From positions 1-7,413 of the forward strand of contig SPDA01000081.1 in assembly GCA_004525155.1 (NCBI GenBank): a stretch of 7,413 nt of DNA, given 5' to 3'. Positions 1-7,199 of the stretch are shown here, one piece after another. Numbering within the stretch: position 1 is the first letter of the stretch; each line of letters begins with the position of its first letter. Position numbers and translations under genes: made by a program. The notes beneath the pieces were generated by a model. It was not told the origin of the DNA. It saw only the letters and a list, made by a program, of their open reading frames with translations, and did no database searches. The stretch is from Spirochaetales bacterium. GTDB lineage: Bacteria > Spirochaetota > Spirochaetia > SPDA01.

Positions 1-1
1 G

Positions 2-1291
2 GATGCCCTGCCCGCCATAAAGGAGAACACGCCGGAATTCGCCGAAAAAGTTACCGGCGTGCCCGCGGAAAAAATACGGGAAGCCGCGCGCCTGTTTGCC
101 GGTGCTGAATCCGCTTCAATTGTATATTCCATGGGCATTACACAGCATACCACCGGCACGGACAATGTCCTGAGCCTGGCTAACCTGGCCATGATCTGCG
201 GCCACATCGGCAAGGAATGTTCCGGCGTCAATCCCTTGCGGGGCCAGAACAACGTTCAGGGCGCCTGCGATATGGGGGCCCTCCCCAACGTGTACAGCGG
301 GTATCAGAAGGTCGATGATCCCGAAGTTGCGAAAAAATTCGAGGCAGCCTGGCACGCGAAACTGTCGCCGGTTCCCGGTCTCACGGTGGTGGAAATAGTG
401 AACGCCGCTGCGGAAGGAAAGGTGAAGGGACTCTATATTATGGGAGAAAACCCCATGTTAAGCGATCCGGATCTGGGCCATGTGGAAGAAGGCCTTAAAA
501 ACCTCGATTTTCTCGTTGTGCAGGATATCTTCCTTACCGAAACCGCCAAACTGGCGGATGTGGTCCTGCCGGCCTGCAGTTTCGCGGAAAAAGACGGCAC
601 CTTCACCAATACGGAAAGAAGGGTGCAGAGGGTCCGGAAGGCTGTGGACGCCCCTGGGGAAGCGATGGATGACTGGCGCATCATATGCAGCATCGCGGAA
701 CGCATGGGCTACGAAATGAAGTATGAGGGAGCCGAACAGATTCAGGAGGAGATAGCGAAACTGACGCCGATCTACGGAGGCATCCTGTATCCGCGTATCG
801 AAAAGGTAGGCCTTCAGTGGCCCTGCCCGACGGCGGACCATCCCGGAACCAAATTTCTGCATAAAGGAAAGTTCTCACGGGGCCTTGGAAAATTTTACAA
901 AGTCCCCTTTCTCAATCCGAAGGAAATGCCTGACGGCGAGTATCCCCTTATTCTCACCACCGGGAGGCTGCTGCAGCACTGGCATACGGGAACCATGACG
1001 AGGAAGTGCGTGGTGCTTGACGATCTCGTTCCCCACGGGGCCCTGGAAATTAATCCGGAAAACGCAGAGGCCCTCGGCATCGTTAACGGGAGCATGGTGT
1101 CCGTCAGTTCACGGAGGGGCCGGATCGAGGTACCCGCCAATGTAACCGATAAAGTCGGCAGCGGCACCGTTTTCATGGCCTTTCACTTCCATGAACACCC
1201 GGCAAACAGGCTCACCATAGCGGCCCTGGATCCGGTGGCGAAAATACCCGAGTTCAAGGTCTGCGCCGTAAAAGTGGAAAAGGCCGGCTAG
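2..1291 (+). CDS. fdhF: Formate dehydrogenase catalytic (alpha) subunit, FdhF/FdhA type, C-terminal part (5' end outside window)
   Basis: The reading frame is open from base 2 without a start, so this is the last 429 residues of a longer gene (E. coli FdhF is about 715 residues). It is a molybdopterin oxidoreductase that interconverts formate and CO2 at a bis-MGD Mo/W centre. The fragment carries the FDH-specific stretch NPLRGQNNVQGACDMGALP, whose Arg (239-241) and Gln (245-247) match the active-site Arg333 and Gln335 of E. coli FDH-H. Also visible are YIMGENPMLSDPD, VVQDIFLTETAKLADVVLP and the molybdopterin-dinucleotide-binding C-terminal domain (about 940-1280), ending EFKVCAVKVEKAG. The QHWHTGTMTRK motif differs from the E. 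coli FDH-H sequence here and resembles clostridial or NAD/ferredoxin-linked FdhA proteins. The N-terminal [4Fe-4S] cysteines and the catalytic Sec/Cys lie upstream, so selenium dependence cannot be judged. The GTG at 59 is internal, not the start. The mob genes follow on the same strand, which supports a bis-MGD enzyme. The family is certain; the electron acceptor is unknown. Confidence 0.95.
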   Translation, partial: DALPAIKENTPEFAEKVTGVPAEKIREAARLFAGAESASIVYSMGITQHTTGTDNVLSLANLAMICGHIGKECSGVNPLRGQNNVQGACDMGALPNVYSGYQKVDDPEVAKKFEAAWHAKLSPVPGLTVVEIVNAAAEGKVKGLYIMGENPMLSDPDLGHVEEGLKNLDFLVVQDIFLTETAKLADVVLPACSFAEKDGTFTNTERRVQRVRKAVDAPGEAMDDWRIICSIAERMGYEMKYEGAEQIQEEIAKLTPIYGGILYPRIEKVGLQWPCPTADHPGTKFLHKGKFSRGLGKFYKVPFLNPKEMPDGEYPLILTTGRLLQHWHTGTMTRKCVVLDDLVPHGALEINPENAEALGIVNGSMVSVSSRRGRIEVPANVTDKVGSGTVFMAFHFHEHPANRLTIAALDPVAKIPEFKVCAVKVEKAG

Positions 1292-1315
1292 CATTATTAC
1301 CTGTAAATACGTCAT

Positions 1316-1840
1316 ATGAAGACAATCTGCGTAACTGCCGCCTTCAGCAAGCTGGGAAAAACGACCATCATGGAGAAACTTCTTCCCCACCTTACAGGCT
1401 GGGCCGCGTGCAAGGTAACTGCCTGCCTGCCCCACGAAAACGGCAGATGTCCGCGGGGGCATGAGGACTCCTGCGGCGTCTGCAGCAGTCTCTCCCTGCC
1501 TTTTGTAATAGAAGAAGACGCGGACGTGATTCTTACGCCTAATACGGATACCTGGCGGTATGCGCGCGCCGGCGCCGCGAAGGTGTTCTGGATCAAGGCC
1601 CGGGAGGAAGCCATCCCGGAAGCGCTCCGCACTGTCCTGGGCAAATGCGCAGGATTTCCCGGCCTCATATTCGAAGGCAATCATGTGCTCGCGAGTCTGG
1701 ACCCGGATTTCTCGGTGATGATTCTTTCCGGAAACGGGAAGTTCAAGGATTCCGCCGCGGCCGTAAAACACAAGGTGGGGCTGTTTGCCCTGCCCGGCGA
1801 GTACGACAAGGCGGCAGGGCAAATACTTTCGCGATTATGA
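1316..1840 (+). CDS. mobB: MobB-like P-loop GTPase for molybdopterin guanine dinucleotide synthesis, with Cys-rich insertion
   Basis: This 174-residue protein has an N-terminal Walker A motif, AAFSKLGKTT (A9 to T17), that lines up with AAWSGTGKTT of E. coli MobB. DTWRYARAGAAKV (D78-V90) matches the family's D-x6-AGAA element, and FEGN (119-122) stands where MobB has VEGF. In known systems MobB binds GTP and assists MobA in attaching GMP to molybdopterin in the cytoplasm; that role is inferred here by homology. The usual His-rich segment after the P-loop is replaced by one with C32, C37, C45, H49, C53 and C56 (core CPRGHEDSCGVC), which looks like a metal-binding site. The start ATG lies 24 bases after the fdh stop. 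No clear Shine-Dalgarno precedes it, so coupling or readthrough from fdh is likely. The stop overlaps the mobA start (ATGA). The MobB-like family is well supported; equivalence to E. coli MobB is less certain. Confidence 0.8.
   Translation: MKTICVTAAFSKLGKTTIMEKLLPHLTGWAACKVTACLPHENGRCPRGHEDSCGVCSSLSLPFVIEEDADVILTPNTDTWRYARAGAAKVFWIKAREEAIPEALRTVLGKCAGFPGLIFEGNHVLASLDPDFSVMILSGNGKFKDSAAAVKHKVGLFALPGEYDKAAGQILSRL
1837..1840 (+). other. ATGA start/stop overlap joining mobB and mobA
   Basis: The mobB stop TGA (1838-1840) and the mobA start ATG (1837-1839) share bases. No strong Shine-Dalgarno precedes the mobA start, so ribosomes finishing mobB probably reinitiate on mobA. The overlap also fixes the mobA start. 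Confidence 0.8.
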
Positions 1841-2433
1841 CCGGTATAATCCTGGCAGGCGGGACGGGCAGCAGGATGGGGGGGAAGGACAAAGCCCTCC
1901 TCCTTTTCAGCGGCGAGACCTTCCTCCGGCGGAAAATCCGGCTCCTGTCAGCTTTCTGCGAATCCCTGCTGGTGGTGGCGGCTGCGGCTGCGGCCGGCGC
2001 TGCCTTCGAAAACCTTGACGTTCCCGTAATCCGCGACGAGGCGCCCGGCATCGGTCCCCTCATGGGCCTTTATACAGGGCTCAAACACAGCGAAACGGAC
2101 ATCAATTTTGTAACCACCGTAGACAGCCCCTTTATTTCCGGGGAACTCGCTGCGAAGCTGAGGCAGCAGGCTGCCGGGTTCGATGTGTTTATCCCGATGT
2201 GGACCGGTTATCCCGAACCCCTCTTCGGCGTATACCGGAAGACCTGTCTTCCCGCCATCGAAAGAGTGCTTTCGGAAAACCGGCGGCGCATCGTGTCCTT
2301 CTATCCGCACATTACCGTCGGATACCTGCCGGAAGAGGAAGTGCGCCGCTTCGACCCTCAGGGACTGTCCTTTATCAATGTGAATACCGAAGAGGAGTAC
2401 CGGAGCCTGACCGAAAATAACGGCCCTGCCTAA
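1837..2433 (+). CDS. mobA: Molybdenum cofactor guanylyltransferase MobA
   Basis: MobA transfers GMP from GTP to Mo-molybdopterin, forming the MGD cofactor used by formate dehydrogenases and other DMSO-reductase-family enzymes. The 198-residue protein has the nucleotidyltransferase signature LAGGTGSRMGGKDKALL (residues 6-22), GPLMGL (73-78), the metal-site motif TTVDSPFI (D96), PEPLFGVY (127-133) and the C-terminal FINVNTEEE (179-187, cf. FVNVNTPEE in E. coli MobA). Length fits the family (about 194). The frame is open further upstream to 1645, but the ATG at 1837 is chosen: it sits directly before the conserved GIILAGG strand, and upstream residues would only be out-of-frame mobB sequence. 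The ATG overlaps the mobB stop as ATGA, implying translational coupling. Residues 48-57 form an alanine-rich stretch (AAAAAAGAA) where relatives have an Asn-containing segment. The gene ends 11 bases from the oppositely oriented VIT/VWA gene, with no terminator hairpin visible. Confidence 0.93.
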   Translation: MTGIILAGGTGSRMGGKDKALLLFSGETFLRRKIRLLSAFCESLLVVAAAAAAGAAFENLDVPVIRDEAPGIGPLMGLYTGLKHSETDINFVTTVDSPFISGELAAKLRQQAAGFDVFIPMWTGYPEPLFGVYRKTCLPAIERVLSENRRRIVSFYPHITVGYLPEEEVRRFDPQGLSFINVNTEEEYRSLTENNGPA

Positions 2434-2444
2434 AGCACCGCCCC

Positions 2445-5375
2445 CTAGAACGTTATCTCCCCTATGTACACCGTGTCCGCGCTTTCCCGGAGGCGCACCG
2501 TCAGGGCCTGTCTTTTTTCGCTGGCCCTGCCGTAATTCGTGAACACCTCCACCTGCAGGGTTACCGAGCCGGACAGCGACGGAGCGCTGGAGGAATAATA
2601 ATTAACCTCAATTTTATAGGGACCTTTCATCGCCTTTTTCACCATGTATTCCTCGGGCCCGTAGCCCTCGGTAAAGTCGCTGGACACCCTTCCGCCTATG
2701 GTTGTTTCGTTGTGGGCATAGTAGGCCTTTTCGGAGGAAGGCTCGGTGACCCAGAGGTCCATGTCGGAAAGGTCCGTGTCCCAGGTCAGGCTTATGCGTA
2801 TGTCCGTATCGAGCAGTTTGACAAGCCGGGAATCCACGGGCGGCACGGCCTGTCCACCGGCTTTGGCCTTCGGGATCATGGTGTTAAGCTCCACCAGGGC
2901 TATGAGTTCGATGTCCTCGAAACGGTCCCAGTTGCCGAGGACCACCTTGTACAAAAGCTCGATGGCCCGGGTATATTCCCCCAGGCGGGCCAGAATCAGG
3001 GCAAGGTCCCTGTAGGACTGGGGCTCTTCCGGCCGCATGAGAAGCACTTCCTCGAAAACCGATTTGCTTAAAGCAAGCCTGTCGATCTGGGAAAGCCGGT
3101 GCGCCAGGATGCGGAGAAGAGGCGCGTCTTCCAGTTTCAGTTCCGCCAGGTTCGAGAGAATGCGGACGCCGAGATCTTGCATGTCCTGGCTGATGAAGTA
3201 ATCGGCGCAGTCTAAGTAAAAGGCGGGAGTCCCGGCGTTTTTCTTCCGTTCCTGCAGGTAGGCAGCGTAGACTTTGTCCGCGGATGTTTTTTTAAGGATT
3301 GCGAGATAGGGCGTATCCGGGTCCCAGGGCTGTATAGTTATTTCCGGTTCGGCGGAGGCGCGGCTGTCCTCTCCCGACGCGTCCTTCTTTGCAAGCTCCG
3401 ATCCGGCAGCTGCTCCGCCGGACGCGGAAATGTCCGCCGGAGGTTCCATGGCGGGCGCTGCGGAAGGGGCGGGACGCTCTTCCATGGACCTCGGGGCGAA
3501 ATCCCCTCCTTCCCCGCGGTCCAATTCCGCGGTTTTCTCGGAACTCTCCTCCCTGTATCTGAAATTGGGAGGGTAGGTGAACTTCCTGTTCCACCAGGCA
3601 ACGAGATCCTGCCACTTGGGAATTATCTCCTTCAGCTTCTGAACCTGCGCCTGCTCATTGTTCCTGTCCAGCTGGGCCAGGCGCGAGAAGTAGGCTTTGC
3701 GCATATCCGGCAGGGATTCCGGAGGCGCGATTCTGTTTTCCACATACTGATCGAGGTTTTCGAGAACGATGAGGGAGGTGCCGGGGGTCACCAGGCCGTA
3801 TTCCTTTCCCGTATCGGTTATGAGGGCCCTGTTCCTCTTCGGGTCGAGCAGGAGTTCCTTGAGTTTTGCCTGGGCCCAGAGCAGGGGCACGAAGCGGCCC
3901 TTCGCCGCCGATGCGCCGTTCAGGGTGACGGTTGTCTCCCTTTCCACGATCCCTCTCCTTCCGTACTGCAGGGCGATAGTGGCGGAACCCGTTACCAGCC
4001 TACCGGAAAGCCTGAAGGACCGGCCAACTGGTTCCGGCGTGAGCGGATAGCATTCATCCACGCGGCCCTGCAGGGTTTTTATCCCCATAAAACTGAAGGG
4101 AACCCTGCCCGTGCGGTCCACGGTGTCGGCGAGTGGCGCGGCGGAAAGATTGAAAGCCTCCCCGTTGTTGCGGAGCGCCAGTGATGTAAGCTCGTTGTAA
4201 TCGGCGGCCTCCCCCTCGGCGAAACAGTACAGGGGCACGCCGAGGAGCGGGGGGGAAGACTGCCCCAGGGTGGAAAGGCCGTCGCTGAAAAGCAGGGCCA
4301 GATCCGTGCCGGCAGGCGGAACGGAGAGGTCCCCAAGCTGCGTGCCGCCGTCAAAGGGCAGATTTTTAAGCCAGGCTATCAATTCCGCAGAATTGCCGTT
4401 GTTAACGGTAAACCGTACCTGCCTGTCTTTTTCGTTCCTGAAAACCTCCACAACCGCGGTAATGCTCCGGTTTCCGAAACTCTTAAGGTAACTGTCAAGA
4501 AAGGCGAAGGATGCGCTTAAGGAGGCGGGGTTCCTCGAACCGGAGGCGTCCCAGTAGATCATGAGCTGTTTCGGCGTTACCCGCTCCGATGCCGGCGGAG
4601 GAGGTATAATATCGGCCGCTGTAAAATACACCGTTCCGGCGCCGTCCTTTTCCAGAACCGGCGGCAGGGAGGAGGAGGTGGAAAGCGCAAGCAGGATACC
4701 CCTGGGCAGGGATGTTTTTTTTGCCCTTACCTCGGCTGTGTATCCGTTCCCCTGCTGGGTGAATTTCAGCGCCGGCAGGGGCGTTTCCCTCACCTTCGGC
4801 GCCGCTGTCTGGCCGTCCGCGGTTATGGATATCCGGACGTCATCTACAGCCTGCTCCAGGTTCAAGGGCAGGCGGTAGAGGCTTTCATTTGTTTCGTAGG
4901 GTACCGCGCCGGTAAAAGAGACCCGTATGGTTCTCGTACCCCTGGGCGGTATGGGAAAAACCCGCGTCTTGAAGGTGTTTCCCTTCGTCCATTCTGCAAG
5001 ACCCGGGTCGAGGCCCTGGCGCACAATTTTTTCGAACACCTGCCTCGCTTTCTGTTTTTCCACAGGTACGCCGTCAACCAGGACCCCGTTTATGTCCAGG
5101 GCATAGCCCGAGACGACGGAATCTTCCGGCAGGGGAAAGTAAAAATCTCCCGCCGCCTGCCGGCTTCCGGGGTTGTAAAAGGTGATGGTGCAGGAAACGG
5201 CGTAGGCCAGCCCCGCTATACGCACGTCCGCGTGGTAGGCGGATATGGAAAGGGCCTGCGGCTTGCCGCCCTGTTCCGGACCCGTGACAAACAGCGCCGC
5301 CGGTACCTGCTGGCTGAACGCGTTTACGGACAGAAGAATCAGAATAAAAAGACCCAAACCATGCTTTACCCTCAT
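2445..5375 (-). CDS. Exported VIT-VWA-TPR-DUF2135 multidomain protein
   Basis: The 976-residue protein starts with a signal peptide (MRVKHG, then a hydrophobic run to about residue 19, likely cut near NAFS-QQ). There is no lipobox Cys, so a periplasmic or secreted location is inferred. Residues about 40-160 form a VIT (vault/inter-alpha-trypsin) domain, with FYFPLPEDSVVSGY and KARQVFEKIVRQG typical of the family. Residues about 268-415 form a VWA domain with a complete MIDAS: D276-x-S278-x-S280, T345 and the SDG aspartate D365. Residues about 605-680 are a Ser/Ala/Pro/Glu-rich linker. Residues about 700-835 are helical and TPR-like (e.g. EPQSYRDLALILARLGEYTRAIELLYK is split by a typical TPR turn). 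The C-terminus (about 858-960) resembles DUF2135/YfaP, with WDTDLSDMDLWVTEP. Such proteins are known in several phyla but have no defined substrate; metal-dependent protein binding or envelope scaffolding is a guess. The start is set by GGAGG five bases upstream. It stands alone, convergent with mobA and divergent from tRNA-Ala. Confidence 0.9.
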   Translation of the reverse strand: MRVKHGLGLFILILLSVNAFSQQVPAALFVTGPEQGGKPQALSISAYHADVRIAGLAYAVSCTITFYNPGSRQAAGDFYFPLPEDSVVSGYALDINGVLVDGVPVEKQKARQVFEKIVRQGLDPGLAEWTKGNTFKTRVFPIPPRGTRTIRVSFTGAVPYETNESLYRLPLNLEQAVDDVRISITADGQTAAPKVRETPLPALKFTQQGNGYTAEVRAKKTSLPRGILLALSTSSSLPPVLEKDGAGTVYFTAADIIPPPPASERVTPKQLMIYWDASGSRNPASLSASFAFLDSYLKSFGNRSITAVVEVFRNEKDRQVRFTVNNGNSAELIAWLKNLPFDGGTQLGDLSVPPAGTDLALLFSDGLSTLGQSSPPLLGVPLYCFAEGEAADYNELTSLALRNNGEAFNLSAAPLADTVDRTGRVPFSFMGIKTLQGRVDECYPLTPEPVGRSFRLSGRLVTGSATIALQYGRRGIVERETTVTLNGASAAKGRFVPLLWAQAKLKELLLDPKRNRALITDTGKEYGLVTPGTSLIVLENLDQYVENRIAPPESLPDMRKAYFSRLAQLDRNNEQAQVQKLKEIIPKWQDLVAWWNRKFTYPPNFRYREESSEKTAELDRGEGGDFAPRSMEERPAPSAAPAMEPPADISASGGAAAGSELAKKDASGEDSRASAEPEITIQPWDPDTPYLAILKKTSADKVYAAYLQERKKNAGTPAFYLDCADYFISQDMQDLGVRILSNLAELKLEDAPLLRILAHRLSQIDRLALSKSVFEEVLLMRPEEPQSYRDLALILARLGEYTRAIELLYKVVLGNWDRFEDIELIALVELNTMIPKAKAGGQAVPPVDSRLVKLLDTDIRISLTWDTDLSDMDLWVTEPSSEKAYYAHNETTIGGRVSSDFTEGYGPEEYMVKKAMKGPYKIEVNYYSSSAPSLSGSVTLQVEVFTNYGRASEKRQALTVRLRESADTVYIGEITF

Positions 5376-5380
5376 ACTTA

Positions 5381-5385
5381 CCTCC
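5381..5385 (-). promoter_or_regulatory. Shine-Dalgarno of the VIT/VWA gene
   Basis: The minus strand reads GGAGG here, five bases before the ATG at 5375-5373. It is the only strong Shine-Dalgarno sequence found at a gene start in the window and fixes this start codon ahead of the signal peptide. Confidence 0.8.
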
Positions 5386-5431
5386 AGGAATGCAGAATGA
5401 CTACCTTCAATTTTATCACATCCCCGCTCTA

Positions 5432-5460
5432 TTGACAGACCCGGGTTTACTAACTATAGT
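5432..5460 (+). promoter_or_regulatory. Near-consensus sigma-70 promoter for tRNA-Ala and downstream genes
   Basis: A perfect -35 box TTGACA (5432-5437) is followed by a 17-base spacer and a -10 box TATAGT (5455-5460, five of six consensus bases). Transcription would begin near 5467, about 10 bases before the tRNA 5' end at 5478. The -10 box lies inside the 10-base palindrome AACTATAGTT (5452-5461). Because the next two genes follow closely on the same strand with no terminator visible, this promoter probably drives them too. Confidence 0.82.
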
Positions 5461-5477
5461 TTTATCATTGGAACCAT

Positions 5478-5551
5478 GGGGGTGTAGCTCAGCTGGGTAG
5501 AGTACTTGAATGGCATTCAAGGGGTCACGGGTTCGACTCCCGTTACCTCCA
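5478..5551 (+). tRNA. tRNA-Ala, anticodon GGC
   Basis: A full cloverleaf can be folded. The acceptor is GGGGGTG with TACCTCC plus discriminator A (5551). The D arm is GCTC/GAGT with GG in the loop. The anticodon stem is CTTGA/TCAAG around loop ATGGCAT, with anticodon GGC at 5512-5514. The variable loop is GGGTC, and the T arm is ACGGG/CCCGT around TTCGACT. Alanine identity is supported independently by the G3-U70 wobble pair in the acceptor and by A32/U38 in the loop, a known feature of tRNA-Ala(GGC). It decodes GCC/GCU. The 3' CCA is not encoded (the next bases are CTA), so CCA must be added after processing. The unknown gene at 5562 starts 10 bases later. Confidence 0.97.
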
Positions 5552-5561
5552 CTAACGGACC

Positions 5562-7199
5562 ATGGAAGATAAAGGTATTTTTTCCGGAGAAATCGACCCA
5601 GAAATTGCTGAACTCATCGGCGTGGAAGAAGGCGAAAAGGGCAGTGCGGAAGCGCCCGGCTTTACTGACCTTTTCGACGAACCCCGCGGCGAAGGTGCGG
5701 GGGCGGAACAGATCGATTTTACCGCCAAGAAATTCACCAAAATTGAAAAATTCGAAGAAGCGCCCAAACCCTTTTTTAACGACAAGAACTATTACAAAAC
5801 CGCCCTCTCCGGAGAAGGCGAGGATGCCCAGCGTGTTCATGAATATCTGACCAAATTCCTTAAGTCCGAGGACACCCAGGACAAGTCCATGTGGCGCAGC
5901 AAGCTGATACCCGTCTACTGGAACGTGGCAGCGAGTATTTCACGGAAAATATATTCCAAACTTCCCATGCCGAAACTTCTCATACTGCGGTTCGGCGCCC
6001 TTCTGCCGACCCTGCTCTCCGAAGAGCAGCGGCTCATGGTTTCTAAAATAATTTTTGAAAACAACACCGGGGAGCCTGTCCACTATGTGGACGAGTGGCT
6101 CAAAAGAATTGCCGCCGGTGAAATATCCGCCTCCGCCACGGATGAAACTAAGACCGTGCAGAAGAACGAAAACCAGAAGGTCATCCAGAAACTGGATAAG
6201 GCAAAAGGCATTGCCTCCACCCAGCTGGGTTTTATAAAAAGCAAGGTCTCGGCCATGGAAGGGCAGGAGCAGCTGCTCCAGGAAAAAATCAATTTTATAC
6301 TTAAGCATGAATCGCGTCCCGGCATGCCGGGCATGAAGGACTGCTACAGCCCCGACCAGAAATCCGCGGTCAACGAAGCTGTGGAACTGCTTAAAAGGAT
6401 CCTTAACCTGGACAAGGAGATAGGAGGCTTTTACAGCCAGTATGAAAGCGCCAATTCCGAACTGGAAGAGCTGGGAAAGATGGCCGAAGAAGCTGGAGTG
6501 GTATCTGAAGTTGACAGCGAGACCATTGTCAAGGAATTCAACACAGCCCGGCAGATGGCGAAATTGTGTGTCGGCAAGCAGGGCAACCACTTCCCCGTAC
6601 TCATGAAACAGTATTTCCGGTCCAATATCCGGGACATAGGAACCAGGGAAAACGTGCTGGCGGAAATGGCCGCCGTGGAGGAACTGGACCCGGGCCTGTT
6701 TCTTAGAACCTTCAAGCGGGAAACCAACAGGATTGTTCCCCACATCATCATCGTGCCCTGCTACGGCGACAGGGGAATCTGCTGGGAGCCCTTCGAACGC
6801 TTCAACCGGGCGACAAGCAGGGGCAGGGTTGCCATACCCCTGTATCCAAAGGAACTGAAGCTCGCCATTCTCTACGCCCTGGCGGACTTGCGCTGGCAGG
6901 TTGCCAAGGAGAAGGCCCAGCATTACTGGATGGAAGAAGGCCTTACCGGCAAGTACTACCAGTGGTTTTCCGAGAAAAAGCTCAAAGGCGATGTGAAGGA
7001 ATATTTCATCAATGACTACATCCTCTGGATAATGAAGGAAAGCGAAGGCATGCAGAAGCTGGACAAGGATGTCCGGGGAATTTTCTGGCGCATGATGCCC
7101 TTCCCGCAGAACGTAAAGGAAATACTCAAGAACCGCGGCTTTTTTTACGCGGAGTTATTTAAAAAAGATCAGAACATCTCCCTGTCCGATGGGTACTGA
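5562..7199 (+). CDS. Conserved-looking cytoplasmic protein of unknown function, 545 residues
   Basis: I do not recognise a named family. The protein has no signal peptide or obvious membrane span. Residues 1-60 are acidic and Gly/Glu-rich, beginning MEDKGIFSGEIDPEIAELIG, probably flexible with a short helical motif. Residues about 110-190 look helical and hydrophobic (WRSKLIPVYWNVAASISRKI). About 200-310 is charged and heptad-like, suggesting coiled coil. The C-terminal half (about 325-535) looks folded, with IVPHIIIVPCYGDRGICWEP (391-410), GRVAIPLYPKELKLAILYAL and KAQHYWMEEGLTGKYYQWF. Its aromatic and Trp-rich character argues for a real domain. An in-frame TAA (5553-5555) lies just upstream, so the ATG at 5562 is the earliest possible start; the leader CTAACGGACC has no convincing Shine-Dalgarno. 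The gene overlaps dam by 11 bases. A lineage-restricted (possibly spirochaetal) protein is plausible but unproven. Confidence 0.85.
   Translation: MEDKGIFSGEIDPEIAELIGVEEGEKGSAEAPGFTDLFDEPRGEGAGAEQIDFTAKKFTKIEKFEEAPKPFFNDKNYYKTALSGEGEDAQRVHEYLTKFLKSEDTQDKSMWRSKLIPVYWNVAASISRKIYSKLPMPKLLILRFGALLPTLLSEEQRLMVSKIIFENNTGEPVHYVDEWLKRIAAGEISASATDETKTVQKNENQKVIQKLDKAKGIASTQLGFIKSKVSAMEGQEQLLQEKINFILKHESRPGMPGMKDCYSPDQKSAVNEAVELLKRILNLDKEIGGFYSQYESANSELEELGKMAEEAGVVSEVDSETIVKEFNTARQMAKLCVGKQGNHFPVLMKQYFRSNIRDIGTRENVLAEMAAVEELDPGLFLRTFKRETNRIVPHIIIVPCYGDRGICWEPFERFNRATSRGRVAIPLYPKELKLAILYALADLRWQVAKEKAQHYWMEEGLTGKYYQWFSEKKLKGDVKEYFINDYILWIMKESEGMQKLDKDVRGIFWRMMPFPQNVKEILKNRGFFYAELFKKDQNISLSDGY

Noticed and set aside
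59..61. GTG at 59 as the true start of the formate dehydrogenase gene
   Set aside because: The frame stays open to base 2 with fitting FDH sequence, and a protein starting here would lack the N-terminal cluster and active-site domains.
1109..1822. Long minus-strand open frame (237 codons) opposite fdh and mobB
   Set aside because: It lies antisense to well-supported genes, has no recognisable motif and no Shine-Dalgarno that I could see; GC-rich coding DNA often leaves such frames open.
1645..1836. N-terminal extension of mobA back to 1645
   Set aside because: The extra 64 residues are Arg/Gly-rich, overlap mobB in another frame and precede the conserved GIILAGG start; they look like shadow coding.
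5386..5430. A GATAAAAT sequence on the minus strand (about 5411-5418) as the -10 box of the VIT/VWA gene promoter
   Set aside because: The position is sensible, but no recognisable -35 box lies at a normal distance, so I do not annotate it as a promoter.
5452..5461. Palindrome AACTATAGTT as an operator
   Set aside because: It is short and largely formed by the -10 box itself; there is no second copy or known regulator to support it.
5940..6923. Minus-strand open frame of 327 codons opposite the unknown gene
   Set aside because: The plus-strand frame is longer and has protein-like composition; the antisense translation is rich in shadow patterns and resembles no family.
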